DNA of 64,000 bases. It comes from Qipengyuania qiaonensis. Lineage in GTDB: Bacteria; Pseudomonadota; Alphaproteobacteria; Sphingomonadales; Sphingomonadaceae. A model generated the notes under the pieces. It saw nothing but the letters and a program-made list of their open reading frames with translations. It made no database searches and was not told the DNA's origin. The translations under genes were made by a program, and so were the position numbers. Positions 10,403 to 19,892 of this stretch are shown here, piece by piece (the stretch's first letter is position 1; the number at the start of each line of letters is the position of its first letter). The stretch spans positions 310,001 to 374,000 of the forward strand of contig NZ_JAIGNO010000001.1 of NCBI RefSeq assembly GCF_019711515.1, read 5' to 3'.

Positions 10403-11587
10403 TTGAACTTGCGCGCCGCCCTGCTGTCAGTGCTCGATGGCCAAGCCGATCCGCGCAAGGTCCCGGGGCCATTCCGAATGCTCGCTGGCGCGCGCATTGT
10501 AGAGCGTCAGCTCGATATCGCATTGGCAGCGGGATGCGAGATCGTTGCTTGCCTTGCGAATACGGTTGGTCGGGAGGTCATCGATCTTCAGTACCGTGCC
10601 GAAGCAGCTGGAGCGCGGTTCATAGCAATTCGCGAGCCGCGCAAACTTTCTGGATTGGTCACTGCGACCGACGAATTACTGGTGCTTGCGCCGGGCGTGC
10701 TGCCCGATGAGGAGCCGGTTCTTCGTTATCTCGGGAAACCGTGTGTTCTGGTGTTTCCCGAGGATCCTGCGATCCAAAGAGGATACGAGCGGATCGACGC
10801 CCAGTTCGCATGGGCCGGGGCGTTGTTGGTGAAAGGGAACGCAGTCGAGCATCTCGCACAACTTCCCGGAGATGTCGATGCGCCCTCTGCCCTCCTGCGG
10901 ATCGCGCTTCAGGCAGGCGTGCGAACCCATCCGCTCGAAACGCGTCTGCTGGAAGATCACGCCTGGTTGCGCGATCCTTCGCCGGAAGAGCTGGCAGCGC
11001 GTGAGCGGAGCTGGGTTTCGGGTCATGCCGACGTAGCATCGTTTGCCGCGCCGGGCCTTGCTATCGCGGAACGAATGGGAGTGCGTCTCGCTCAGGACAC
11101 GCTTGGCGGAAACTTGCCGAAGATACTGGCGCTGGCCTCGGTCCTTGCGGGAGCGATCGGCCTGTCTCTGGCAATCGCCGGGTGGTTGCTGCCCGGTTTT
11201 GGCTTTGCCGCTCTTGCGACGTTGCTGTTCGCGATGGAGGAGGTGGTCCGGCGGGTTTCGAATGCCGGGCAGGTTCGACCGCGCGTACCTCTGTTGGTCC
11301 AGGCGATGACGATTCTGCTCGATCCCCTGCTAGTGGTCCTTCTCGCCATGGCATCGCCGGAAGACACTGGGTGGCTTCGTCTCTTTGTGCCCGCCGTGCT
11401 TTTCGGTTTGCTGCATCTGGGCGAAAAAATCGGCACGAAGCGTTGGAAGCGCAGTTATGCAGACAGAGTGCTGTTGTCTGTTCTGCTTGTTCCGGCAGTG
11501 TTTTTCGGCGTGGCGCAGCCGGTGGTAGCGGTGCTATCGGCTGCTGTTCTGATTACGCTTTTTCTCACTTCCGAACCGCGAAACTAA
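10403..11587 (+). CDS. Membrane protein with nucleotidyltransferase-like N-terminus, unknown function
   Basis: 394 residues from a TTG start. The N-terminal 230 residues are soluble; the segment MLAGARIVERQLDIALAAGC followed by IVACLA resembles the start of MobA/GT-A nucleotidyltransferase-type folds, but no full catalytic signature is clear. The C-terminal 150 residues hold four to five hydrophobic helices, as in proteins where a sugar or lipid head-group domain is joined to a membrane domain. I do not recognise a named family. It shares the intergenic region holding a CtrA-type box with the divergent coiled-coil gene and is followed by another such box, so it sits inside a putative cell-cycle locus. 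The start is uncertain. Confidence 0.65.
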   Translation: MNLRAALLSVLDGQADPRKVPGPFRMLAGARIVERQLDIALAAGCEIVACLANTVGREVIDLQYRAEAAGARFIAIREPRKLSGLVTATDELLVLAPGVLPDEEPVLRYLGKPCVLVFPEDPAIQRGYERIDAQFAWAGALLVKGNAVEHLAQLPGDVDAPSALLRIALQAGVRTHPLETRLLEDHAWLRDPSPEELAARERSWVSGHADVASFAAPGLAIAERMGVRLAQDTLGGNLPKILALASVLAGAIGLSLAIAGWLLPGFGFAALATLLFAMEEVVRRVSNAGQVRPRVPLLVQAMTILLDPLLVVLLAMASPEDTGWLRLFVPAVLFGLLHLGEKIGTKRWKRSYADRVLLSVLLVPAVFFGVAQPVVAVLSAAVLITLFLTSEPRN

Positions 11588-11599
11588 CGCGCATTTAAC
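11584..11599 (+). promoter_or_regulatory. CtrA-type binding box (one mismatch)
   Basis: CTAA-N7-TTAAC, followed by CAT, so that the right half reads TTAACCAT. It matches the CtrA consensus except for the first base. It overlaps the stop of the preceding gene and ends 23 bases before the ATG of the DUF2336-like gene, a position suited to promoter control of that gene and the kinase behind it. Confidence 0.5.
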
Positions 11600-11622
11600 C
11601 ATAACGCCGCTATTCGTGAGAA

Positions 11623-12582
11623 ATGTCGATGCCTGAAGCATCTCGAGAGGACGCTGCCGACCAGGAAACCCTGCGCGACGCGCTCGCCCGCGGGAACGTG
11701 GCGCTCGCGCGCATCGGGCCCATTCTTTCGCACTTGCTGGCTGCGCCCGACCATTCTTTGTTCAGCGACGAAATCGTCGCGCGGATACGCGGCATGTGTC
11801 AGCATCTTGCCTGGCAGGTACTCCGCGCGCAGGCCGAGGCCGCAGGGCAGGCGGGGCGCGAGGCTTTTGCCGAACGACATGGCGAGGCGCTGGCGGAACA
11901 TCTCCTGAGCGGTCCGGCTCTGCTGGCCCATTGCCATGCATTGGCGCTCGAATGGCAACTTACGGAGAAGCTCGAGATACAATACGGTATCGATCCGGTG
12001 CTTTCCCCGCTCATCCAGGAGTTGATCGCGGCGGAAGATGACGGTCTTGCCAGCGCTGCCATGGCATCCCTGACCGCCCAGGCTCGTTTCTCGCAGACCC
12101 AGCGCCGAATGGAGTTGCCCCTCGGCGAGCTTCCGGGAGACCTGTTCCACGACCTGCTCATGGATTGGCGCGCCTTTGGCGGTCATCTTCGGTCCGATGC
12201 GATGATCCGCGCCGAAGCGAAACTGCGCAACGCCTATGACGAGGGAGCCGGACGGATCGCGCTGCTGTCGCGCGTCGTTGGCGGAATGGGCAATGATGTG
12301 CAGCGAGCGCTCGATATCGATCAAGCTGGCGCGCCGCTGTTTCTTACGGCGATGGCTGCACGCACGGGTCAGTCGCGGGTTGCGGCAGTATTGTCGACCA
12401 ATCAGGAGCAGACCGCACGCCTCGCGCTCGGCTTGCGCGCGGCCGGCCTCGACAGTTCCGAGGTCGAGCGTCAGGTGCTGCGTCTCGATCCCAAGGCTCT
12501 GCCACCGCGCGAGATCGCCGGTATGCCGCCGGAAGATGCACGCCGGCTTCTGGCCGAAGCTGCGATCGCTGGAGGCGCCTGA
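11623..12582 (+). CDS. DUF2336-like protein
   Basis: 319 residues, mostly alpha-helical, without TM segments or signal peptide. The repeated Ala/Leu-rich helices and the central block MASLTAQARFSQTQRRMELP resemble the DUF2336 family of alphaproteobacteria, whose role is unknown and whose genes often lie beside PAS/histidine kinase genes. It is two bases upstream of the kinase gene, so the two are translated from one mRNA. A second in-frame ATG lies at 11629. Family assignment is from memory of typical members and is moderate. Confidence 0.65.
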   Translation: MSMPEASREDAADQETLRDALARGNVALARIGPILSHLLAAPDHSLFSDEIVARIRGMCQHLAWQVLRAQAEAAGQAGREAFAERHGEALAEHLLSGPALLAHCHALALEWQLTEKLEIQYGIDPVLSPLIQELIAAEDDGLASAAMASLTAQARFSQTQRRMELPLGELPGDLFHDLLMDWRAFGGHLRSDAMIRAEAKLRNAYDEGAGRIALLSRVVGGMGNDVQRALDIDQAGAPLFLTAMAARTGQSRVAAVLSTNQEQTARLALGLRAAGLDSSEVERQVLRLDPKALPPREIAGMPPEDARRLLAEAAIAGGA

Positions 12583-12584
12583 CG

Positions 12585-13985
12585 ATGGCCACCATTGGCA
12601 CCCCCTATATTGCTCATGCCAAGGCCGATGCCGATGGCAGGCTGGTGGAAGCCGACGAGGTACTTGCGCGGCTGCAACGCGCCTGCGGCGGTTCGATCGG
12701 TTCGCGGATTGCGATCCCGGAGCTTCTGGCGCTGGTGGAGAAAGCGCAACGCTATGGCTTGCGCTTGGCGCGCCAGTTCGAGGCAGTGGATGGCGAAAAC
12801 CGTGTGACGGCTTGGGTTGAAATCGCACCATCGATTGGCGGGTCGGGAGAGAGCGATGGCAGTACCATCGACGTGGTCAATTGGCACACCGATGAACTGC
12901 CGCCCGAGAACGAAACCGACGCGGCGCGAAGGCGAGTGGAGATCAACCGACACCTGGCCGACTGCACTGCGCGCCTCGATTCAAACCAACGCCTGCTCGC
13001 CATCGATACCGAGGCACCGGATCTAGCTGAATTCGCGCATGTTGCACTTGCCAATGTCGGGAAGCCCTGGACCGATTTCGTGCGATTGCCGGGCAATGCA
13101 CACCAGCAGCCGCTGCATTGGCGCTTGCTGGACGGCACACAATGCGACATCGACGGCTCGGCTCGCAGGTGGACCGCACATCTCGAACCGCTGGGCCAGC
13201 CACAGCCAGGGAGTGCGGGTTTTGTACTCTATTTGACAGCCGATAGCCCGCTTGCAGGAGCGATCTCCGAGGCGGAGGCGGACGGCGCAGACGGGCCGTC
13301 CTTCGGTCGGGATCTGACGCCTGTGCTGCGCCAGCCGATCAATCGCATCATCGCCAATGCCGAAACCATCCGAACCAAACTCGCCGGGCCGCTTGCAGAC
13401 GAGTACAGTTCCTACGCAGCCGACATTGCGACCGCCGCGCAGCATCTCCTGGCGCTGATCGACGATCTTTCCGATCTGGAAGTGGTCGAATCGGAAGATT
13501 TCGTTACCGCTCCCGATCGGATCGAACTTGCCGATGTCGCCCGCAGGGCCTGCGGGATTCTCGGTGTCCGGGCGCGAGAGAAGGGCATCACCCTCGTAGC
13601 ACCGCCGGACGGCGAGGGGCAGTTGGCCATTGCCGAGTTTCGCCGAGTGCTGCAGATCCTGCTCAACCTGTTGGGCAATGCGATCCGGTATTCGCCGAAC
13701 GAAAGCCAAGTTTGGATTCGTCTGGATCGGATCGGGAATCGTGCGCTCATAACGGTGGCAGACCAGGGGCACGGACTTGAGAAGGAACAGCAGGAGCAGA
13801 TTTTCGAGAAGTTCGAACGGCTTGGCCGAAGTGGCGACGGCGGATCGGGTCTTGGCCTGTACATCTCGCGTCGGATCGCGCGGGCCATGGACGGAGATCT
13901 CACCGTGGAAAGCGCACCCGGACAAGGCGCACGATTTACATTGGCGGTACCGGCAGCGGACGAGCTGCGCGATAAGGCACGTTGA
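12585..13985 (+). CDS. Histidine kinase-like protein lacking the phospho-acceptor histidine
   Basis: 466 residues, no TM segment. Residues 1-235 form two PAS-like sensor regions; about 240-305 align with a HisKA dimerisation domain; about 335-460 are an HATPase_c domain with N box (NLLGNAIRYSP), G1 (DQGHGLE) and G2 (GSGLGLYIS). The usual S-H-E-L-R-T-P-L-N H box reads T-P-V-L-R-Q-P-I-N at residues 245-253, so the acceptor His is Pro246 and the adjacent Glu is Val. The ATP site appears intact. This recalls DivL, a kinase-like cell-cycle regulator with a replaced His. It ends the short operon with the DUF2336-like gene behind a CtrA-type box. Confidence 0.85.
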   Translation: MATIGTPYIAHAKADADGRLVEADEVLARLQRACGGSIGSRIAIPELLALVEKAQRYGLRLARQFEAVDGENRVTAWVEIAPSIGGSGESDGSTIDVVNWHTDELPPENETDAARRRVEINRHLADCTARLDSNQRLLAIDTEAPDLAEFAHVALANVGKPWTDFVRLPGNAHQQPLHWRLLDGTQCDIDGSARRWTAHLEPLGQPQPGSAGFVLYLTADSPLAGAISEAEADGADGPSFGRDLTPVLRQPINRIIANAETIRTKLAGPLADEYSSYAADIATAAQHLLALIDDLSDLEVVESEDFVTAPDRIELADVARRACGILGVRAREKGITLVAPPDGEGQLAIAEFRRVLQILLNLLGNAIRYSPNESQVWIRLDRIGNRALITVADQGHGLEKEQQEQIFEKFERLGRSGDGGSGLGLYISRRIARAMDGDLTVESAPGQGARFTLAVPAADELRDKAR

Positions 13986-14125
13986 TCAGATCTTTCTCGG
14001 CGTTCTCACGCAGAAAAGCAGCCCGAAAAAGAAGACAATGCTGCCGCCAATCGTACATTGCCCGTCAGCCAGCATTTAGCTTCCAACGGGCCGATTATCG
14101 ATGCCGGGGCCTTGAAGCGTCTAGA

Positions 14126-14160
14126 GGCCTTCGGAGCGCATAAAAGCTACTCCGAAGACC
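14126..14160 (-). terminator. Putative hairpin terminator of gltA
   Basis: Imperfect inverted repeat GGcCTTCGGAG / CTCCGAAGaCC with a 13-base loop, 18 bases after the gltA stop on the reverse strand. There is no clear U tract, so it may stop transcription poorly or serve as a 3' stabiliser. Confidence 0.4.
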
Positions 14161-14178
14161 ATTAGTACAAACCGCAGA

Positions 14179-15465
14179 TCAACGTTTGTCGATTGGCACG
14201 TAGTCGCGCTCGGTCGGGCCGGTATAGAGCTGGCGCGGACGACCGATGACCTGTGCGGGGTCCGAAATCATCTCGTTCCACTGCGCAACCCAGCCGACGG
14301 TGCGCGCCAAGGCGAACAGCGCGGTAAACATCGTGGTCGGGAAGCCGATCGAGTTGAGGATGATGCCCGAGTAGAAATCCACATTCGGGAAGAGCTTCTT
14401 TTCCCTGAAGTAATCGTCGTTCAACGCGATTTCCTCAAGCTGCAATGCAGTTTCGAATACGGGGTCATTGACGTCCAGGGCCTCGAATACCTCCCGCAGT
14501 GTCTGCTGCATGACCGTGGCACGCGGATCGTAGTTCTTGTACACGCGGTGGCCGAAGCCCATCAGGCGGAACGGATCGTTCTTGTCCTTGGCGCGCTCGA
14601 TATAATGCGGAATTCGATCGGGCGAACCGATTTCCTGGAGCATGTTGAGCGCCGCTTCGTTCGCACCGCCATGTGCCGGACCCCAGAGGCAGGCGATGCC
14701 GGCCGCAATGCAGGCGAACGGATTGGCCCCCGACGAGCCGGCGAGGCGCACAGTCGAGGTCGAAGCGTTCTGTTCGTGGTCGGCGTGAAGGATGAAAATA
14801 CGATCCATGGCGCGTTCGATGGCTGGGTGGATCTCATACTCCTCGGCCGGAACGCCGAAGGTCATGCGCAGGAAATTGCCCGTGTAGCTGAGCGAGTTCT
14901 TCGGCTGCATGAAGGGCTGACCGACAGAATACTTGTACGCCATGGCTGCGATCGTCGGCATCTTGGCGATGAGACGATGGCTCGCGATCTTGCGCTGCTC
15001 GGGATCCGAAATGTCGGTGCTGTCATGATAGAAGGCCGAGAGTGCGCCGACCACGCCGCACATGACCGCCATCGGGTGCGCGTCGCGGCGGAAACCCTGG
15101 TAGAATTGCCGCAACTGATCATGCACCATCGTATGTCGAGTGATCGTGTAGACGAAATCGTCGAGATCCTCTTGCGACGGCAGTTCGCCATTCAGCAGAA
15201 GGTAGCTGACTTCCATGAAGCTCGAATGCTCGGCGAGCTGACCGATGGGGTAACCGCGATGGAGGAGCACCCCTTCTTCGCCGTCGATATAGGTAAGCGC
15301 GCTTTCGCAGCTGGCGGTCGACTTGTAACCAGGGTCATAGGTGAACTTGCCGGTTGCACCGTACAGCTTGCGGATGTCGATAACATCCGGCCCGACGCTG
15401 CCCTGCAGCACGGGAAATTCCTGGGTTTGTCCACCCAGATCGAGGGTTGCCTGCTTGTCGGCCAC
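14179..15465 (-). CDS. gltA: Citrate synthase
   Basis: 428 residues, normal length for the type II hexameric citrate synthase that condenses oxaloacetate and acetyl-CoA at the entry of the TCA cycle. Catalytic segments are seen: [15 protein letters not shown] (His), [12 protein letters not shown] (His) and [13 protein letters not shown], with the catalytic Asp region near VDFYSGI. The start is GTG at 15465, ten bases after gltX and preceded by AGGAGA; a longer frame into gltX is only read-through of the open frame. Confidence 0.96.
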   Translation of the reverse strand: MADKQATLDLGGQTQEFPVLQGSVGPDVIDIRKLYGATGKFTYDPGYKSTASCESALTYIDGEEGVLLHRGYPIGQLAEHSSFMEVSYLLLNGELPSQEDLDDFVYTITRHTMVHDQLRQFYQGFRRDAHPMAVMCGVVGALSAFYHDSTDISDPEQRKIASHRLIAKMPTIAAMAYKYSVGQPFMQPKNSLSYTGNFLRMTFGVPAEEYEIHPAIERAMDRIFILHADHEQNASTSTVRLAGSSGANPFACIAAGIACLWGPAHGGANEAALNMLQEIGSPDRIPHYIERAKDKNDPFRLMGFGHRVYKNYDPRATVMQQTLREVFEALDVNDPVFETALQLEEIALNDDYFREKKLFPNVDFYSGIILNSIGFPTTMFTALFALARTVGWVAQWNEMISDPAQVIGRPRQLYTGPTERDYVPIDKR

Positions 15466-15475
15466 GCGTGTCTCC

Positions 15476-16924
15476 TCACTCGTTCTCATCGGTGCCTGTG
15501 GGCGAGGCCTGCGCGTCAATACGCAAGAGCGACTCTTCCTTGCCCAACAGGACCAGCACATCGAAAATGCCAGGGGACGTGGTTGTCCCCGTAAGCGCAG
15601 CGCGCATGGGCTGCGCGAGCTTGCCGAGACCCAGTTCGAGCTCCTCGGCATATGATTTCGTAGTGGCCTCCAGCGCCTGGATTGTCCAGTTGTTTTGCAG
15701 GTGCAGCATTTTCGACAACCCGGCGAGACGCCCGCGAGCTTCTTCGTCGAGCAGCCCGGCGGCCTTCTCGGTCATCTCAAGCGGGTGCTTGGAAAAGAGA
15801 AATGCAGCTCCCTCAGCCAGTTCATTCACGGACTTCGCACGCGTTTTGAGGACCGGCATAGCCTGGGTCAGCAGCTCGACATCCGCTTTCGGACCGATCT
15901 TCGCAGCGACGATTTCCGCCAGCCGTTTATCGTCGGCCTCGCGGATGTAGTGACCGTTGAGGTTCTGCAGCTTCTTGATGTCGAAGCGCGCCGGACCTTT
16001 ACCGACGCCATCGAGATTGAAGAGCTCGACGGCTTCGCTCTTGGTTATCTCTTCGCGGTCACCGTGACCCCAACCGAGGCGCAAAAGGTAGTTGAAGAGC
16101 GCTTCGGGAAGCACGCCTTCCTGGTCGCGATAGGCCTCGACACCAACCGCTCCATGACGCTTGGACATTTTCGCACCGTCCGGGCCGTGAATCAGCGGCA
16201 CATGGGCATAGACCGGATCGGGCCAACCGCCCTCGATAAGATCCATTGCTCGGATGATGGGAAGCTGTCTGAACGCATTGTTGAGATGATCGTCGCCCCG
16301 GATGACGTGTGTGACACCCATGTCGTGATCATCGACCACCACGGCAAGCATGTAGGTCGGCGTGCCGTCGGCGCGCAGCAGGACGTAGTCGTCGATCTCT
16401 GAATTCTTGACCGTGACCTTGCCTTGGACCGCGTCCTCGATCGTGGTTTCGCCCTCGGTTGGCACTTTGAGACGGATTACGAAGGGAGCGCCTGCTGGAG
16501 CTTCGCTTTCGTCGCGATCGCGCCAGCGGCGATCGTAGCGCATCGGCTGCTTGTTGGCGCGCTGCTGCGCGCGCATTTCCTCGAGTTCCTCGGGCGTGGC
16601 GAAGCATTTATAGGCATGGCCCGCCTCGAGCAGTTTCCGGGCGACTTCGGCATGGCGCTCGGCACGGTCGGACTGGAACAGCGGAGCGTCGTCGAAATCC
16701 AGGCCGAGCCAGTTCAGACCGTCGATGATCATGTCGATCGCGTCCTGTGTGCTGCGTTTCCTGTCGGTATCCTCGATGCGTAGCAGCGTGCGACCACCAT
16801 GATGGCGCGCGTACAGCCAGTTAAAAAGCGCGGTTCGTGCCCCGCCGATATGCAGATAACCGGTCGGGGATGGAGCGAAGCGGGTGACGACCGAAGGGGC
16901 CTTGCTGTCACTATCGCTTGCCAT
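15476..16924 (-). CDS. gltX: Glutamate--tRNA ligase
   Basis: 482 residues. Class I aminoacyl-tRNA synthetase charging tRNA-Glu. The HIGH-type motif is seen as [17 protein letters not shown] near residue 20 and the KMSKS-type motif as [10 protein letters not shown] near residue 250. I place the start at the ATG at 16924, where MASDSDSK precedes the conserved [11 protein letters not shown] and AAGGAAG lies upstream. It forms an operon with gltA and is divergent from comEC, whose start region partly overlaps that of gltX. Confidence 0.95.
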   Translation of the reverse strand: MASDSDSKAPSVVTRFAPSPTGYLHIGGARTALFNWLYARHHGGRTLLRIEDTDRKRSTQDAIDMIIDGLNWLGLDFDDAPLFQSDRAERHAEVARKLLEAGHAYKCFATPEELEEMRAQQRANKQPMRYDRRWRDRDESEAPAGAPFVIRLKVPTEGETTIEDAVQGKVTVKNSEIDDYVLLRADGTPTYMLAVVVDDHDMGVTHVIRGDDHLNNAFRQLPIIRAMDLIEGGWPDPVYAHVPLIHGPDGAKMSKRHGAVGVEAYRDQEGVLPEALFNYLLRLGWGHGDREEITKSEAVELFNLDGVGKGPARFDIKKLQNLNGHYIREADDKRLAEIVAAKIGPKADVELLTQAMPVLKTRAKSVNELAEGAAFLFSKHPLEMTEKAAGLLDEEARGRLAGLSKMLHLQNNWTIQALEATTKSYAEELELGLGKLAQPMRAALTGTTTSPGIFDVLVLLGKEESLLRIDAQASPTGTDENE

Positions 16925-16952
16925 TGTCTCTCGCTTCCTTTCAAACACTTGC

Positions 16953-19136
16953 ATGGCGACACGGGGGACGCCCTCGATACCGATGGGGGAGGCGGGTGAA
17001 GAGACCCGCGTGACGGTGCGGCGCACTTGGCGCATGCGCGGTCTCTTGTCCAGTTCTGCGCAGATGTTCGAGACGTTTCTCGCAGCTGCGCAGTTCGACC
17101 GCGGGCCATGGCTGACAGTCGCTTTCGCGTGCGGGATCGGTCTTTGGTTTTACCTTGCGGCGCCGTGGCAATGGTTGGCGGTTATCGGGGGGACGCTCGC
17201 GATCGCGGTATTCGCTTTCGCCAAGTGGAAAGACAAGGCCGGCCGCGCCTATGTTATGGTGGCTGTAGTTTCGCTTGCTCTCGCCTTGGCAGCCGGTGCT
17301 TCGCTCGTCTGGGCACGATCGGCCATGGTGGGGGCCGGACCCATTCCCCATCCGCGCTTCGAACGGATAGACGGCCGAATTCTGGAACGCGAAGAGCAAC
17401 CCGCCGAGAACCGTGTCAGGCTGACACTGGCGGCGCGTGATATCGAGACCGGTCGAGCTATGGCTTATCGCGTCAACGTGCCGCTGGATGCGGACCGGCC
17501 CGAACTGCGCGAAGGGGCGAGGGTGCGGCTGTCGGCTCGTCTGATGCCGCCATCGCCACCGATCGTGCCGGGAGCGTACAATTTCGCGAGACGGGCCTGG
17601 TTCGAAGGGCTGGTCGCGACCGGATCGGCCGTTGGTGATGTTGAATTGGTGGAGCCGCCGCCGCGGTCCGAGCTGTCGCTTGCGTCCATCCAGAGGCGGT
17701 TGTCGGCGCATGTCCGCGACAGGCTCGGCGGGACCAGTGGAGCTATTGCGGCCACATTGGCGAGCGGCGATCGCGGAGCCATCCCTGAAACCGACGAAGA
17801 GGCCATGCGCGATGCCGGCCTGACGCATCTGCTGTCGATCAGCGGGTTGCATGTCAGCGCGATCATCGCGGCAACGTATCTGGTGACATTGAAGCTTCTC
17901 GCGCTCTGGCCGTGGCTGACCCTGCGCGTGAGGTTGCCGCTTGTTGCCGCCGTGGCGGCAGCGATGGCCGGGATCGGTTACACGTTGCTCACCGGTGCCG
18001 AAGTGCCGACGGTGCGCAGCTGCATTGGGGCGCTGCTGGTCCTGATCGCGCTGGCATTGGGCCGCGAGCCGCTGTCGATGCGCATGGTCGCGATTGCAGC
18101 AGGTGCCGTGCTGGCGCTGTGGCCGGAATCGCTGGTCGGGCCCAGTTTCCAGATGAGTTTCGCAGCGGTCATGGCCATCGTGGCCCTGCACAACGTCAGC
18201 GCGATCCGCGATTTCCTCGCCCCACGGCAGGAAAACTGGTTGCGGCGGGTGGCGAGACGGACTGCCGTCCTGTTTCTCACGGGACTGGTCATCGAACTTG
18301 CCCTGATGCCCATCGTGCTGTTTCATTTTCACCGCGCCGGCGTCTACGGTGCTGTTGCCAATCTCGTGGGCATTCCTCTGGTGACCTTCGTGTCGATGCC
18401 ACTGGTGGCGCTTGCGCTTGCGCTGGACCTTATCGGAGCGGGTGCTCCGGCATGGTGGTTGGTGGGCAAATCGCTCGACCTGCTTCTGGGGATCGCCCAT
18501 TTCTTCGCCGAACAACCCGGCGCGGTGAAGCTGGCGCCAAGGATCGGCATGGGAGTCATGACGATCTATCTGGCGGGCGCTCTGTGGCTGGCCCTATGGC
18601 AAGGGAAAACGCGGCTCTTGGGGCTGGTCCCGATCTCGGTAGCCGCTGTCCTCATGCTTGCGGCGCCGGTGCCCGATATTCTCATCACCCGCGACGGTCG
18701 GGATATCGGCATCGCCAACGAGACGACGCAACTGCTGGTCCTGCGCGACAGCGAAGGAGGATATGCCCAGGATAACCTACTGGAACTGGGTGGGACGGAC
18801 CGGGAACCGATCCCGATTGCCGATTGGCCGCAAAGCCGTTGCAGCGCCGAGTTCTGCGTTCTCACCATCAGGCGTGACGGTCGCGACTGGTCGATCCTCA
18901 TCGCCCGCAATCGCGATCTCGTCGAAGAGCGGGCATTGGCGGCGGCTTGCGCAAGAGCCGACATCGCCATTGCCGACCGCTACCTTCCGTATAGTTGCCG
19001 CCCACGCTGGCTGAAGGCCGATCGCCGGTTTCTCGATCGCGAGGGCGGCGCGGCAATCCACCTGGCGTCCGGCCGGGTCGAAACCGTTGCGCAGGATCAG
19101 GGCAAACATGGCTGGTGGCGCGCCGCCGACAGATAG
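16953..19136 (+). CDS. comEC: ComEC/Rec2 family DNA-uptake channel protein
   Basis: About 727 residues from the ATG at 16953 (16983 is also possible). Domain order: two to three N-terminal TM helices, a DUF4131/OB-like region (about residues 110-220), then the competence domain with many TM helices including DAGLTHLLSISGLHVSAI, the hallmark of ComEC/Rec2. The C-terminus (from about residue 560) is a short soluble domain rather than a full metallo-beta-lactamase domain; the HxHxDH motif is not seen. In competent bacteria this protein forms the inner-membrane channel for single-stranded DNA; function here is inferred from family only. Confidence 0.88.
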   Translation: MATRGTPSIPMGEAGEETRVTVRRTWRMRGLLSSSAQMFETFLAAAQFDRGPWLTVAFACGIGLWFYLAAPWQWLAVIGGTLAIAVFAFAKWKDKAGRAYVMVAVVSLALALAAGASLVWARSAMVGAGPIPHPRFERIDGRILEREEQPAENRVRLTLAARDIETGRAMAYRVNVPLDADRPELREGARVRLSARLMPPSPPIVPGAYNFARRAWFEGLVATGSAVGDVELVEPPPRSELSLASIQRRLSAHVRDRLGGTSGAIAATLASGDRGAIPETDEEAMRDAGLTHLLSISGLHVSAIIAATYLVTLKLLALWPWLTLRVRLPLVAAVAAAMAGIGYTLLTGAEVPTVRSCIGALLVLIALALGREPLSMRMVAIAAGAVLALWPESLVGPSFQMSFAAVMAIVALHNVSAIRDFLAPRQENWLRRVARRTAVLFLTGLVIELALMPIVLFHFHRAGVYGAVANLVGIPLVTFVSMPLVALALALDLIGAGAPAWWLVGKSLDLLLGIAHFFAEQPGAVKLAPRIGMGVMTIYLAGALWLALWQGKTRLLGLVPISVAAVLMLAAPVPDILITRDGRDIGIANETTQLLVLRDSEGGYAQDNLLELGGTDREPIPIADWPQSRCSAEFCVLTIRRDGRDWSILIARNRDLVEERALAAACARADIAIADRYLPYSCRPRWLKADRRFLDREGGAAIHLASGRVETVAQDQGKHGWWRAADR

Positions 19137-19150
19137 CGCGCCCAACCCGA

Positions 19151-19840
19151 TCAATGATAGCGCCGCAGCAATCCTGCGAGCTTGCCCTGAACCTGGACCC
19201 GATGCGGTTCGTAGATCTGGGCTTCGTAGGCGCCGTTGGCCGGATCGAGTATCACGCGCCCGGAATCCTTGCGCAGATACTTCAGCGTCGCTTCCTCGTT
19301 ATCGACCAGCGCAACGACGATTTCGCCGTCGCGGGCCGTATCGGTGCGCTTTACCAGAGCAAAGTCGCCATCGAAGATGCCTGCCTCGATCATGGAATCG
19401 CCCGATACTTCGAGCGCGTAGTGTTCACCCGGACCGAGAAGCGCGGCGGGAACAGGCATGCTCGACTGGCCTTCGATCGCTTCGATCGGGGCACCGGCAG
19501 CGATACGTCCATGAAGAGGAACATCGATGATATCGTTGGCCGGTTCCGGCGCCACCGCCTTTGCCGGGATTGCAGCACTCACGGCGTCGTTCGCGGCTGC
19601 GGGCTTGGGCGAGCCCATGACCGCATCTTCCGGCAGCTTGACGACTTCCAACGCGCGGGCGCGGTTGGGCAGTCGGCGGATGAAGCCACGTTCTTCCAGA
19701 GCAGAGATCAGGCGGTGCACGCCCGATTTGCTCTTGAGGTCCAGCGCTTCCTTCATCTCCTCGAAGCTCGGAGAAATGCCGGTTTCTTCCAGACGCTGCT
19801 GGATGAAGCGGATCAATTCGTGCTGCTTGGCGGTCAGCAT
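19151..19840 (-). CDS. lexA: LexA repressor, SOS regulator
   Basis: 229 residues from the ATG at 19840, chosen because [17 protein letters not shown] is the conserved LexA start. N-terminal winged helix (residues 1-65, with [16 protein letters not shown] as the recognition helix), a long Ala/Pro linker, an Ala-Gly cleavage site in [10 protein letters not shown], and the peptidase S24 domain with the catalytic Ser in [12 protein letters not shown] and Lys in ALVKRTD. The protein represses DNA-damage genes and cleaves itself when RecA filaments form. The linker is longer than in E. coli LexA. An SOS box just upstream implies autoregulation. Confidence 0.95.
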   Translation of the reverse strand: MLTAKQHELIRFIQQRLEETGISPSFEEMKEALDLKSKSGVHRLISALEERGFIRRLPNRARALEVVKLPEDAVMGSPKPAAANDAVSAAIPAKAVAPEPANDIIDVPLHGRIAAGAPIEAIEGQSSMPVPAALLGPGEHYALEVSGDSMIEAGIFDGDFALVKRTDTARDGEIVVALVDNEEATLKYLRKDSGRVILDPANGAYEAQIYEPHRVQVQGKLAGLLRRYH

Positions 19841-19863
19841 GGGTACGAACTCCCGTATCGACT

Positions 19864-19892
19864 GTTCACAAATCTGTGAACGAATGCGGAAC
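19864..19892 (-). promoter_or_regulatory. LexA operator (SOS box) of lexA
   Basis: On the reverse strand GTTC-N7-GTTC (19878-19892) is an exact match to the alphaproteobacterial SOS box. It is joined to an inverted repeat GTTCACA-AATC-TGTGAAC (19864-19881 on the forward strand). The sites lie 24-52 bases upstream of the lexA ATG, so LexA should repress its own gene. Confidence 0.8.

Noticed and set aside
16941-18515. 524-codon reverse open frame opposite comEC
   Set aside because: Low-complexity His/Gln/Arg translation typical of shadows; comEC explains the region.
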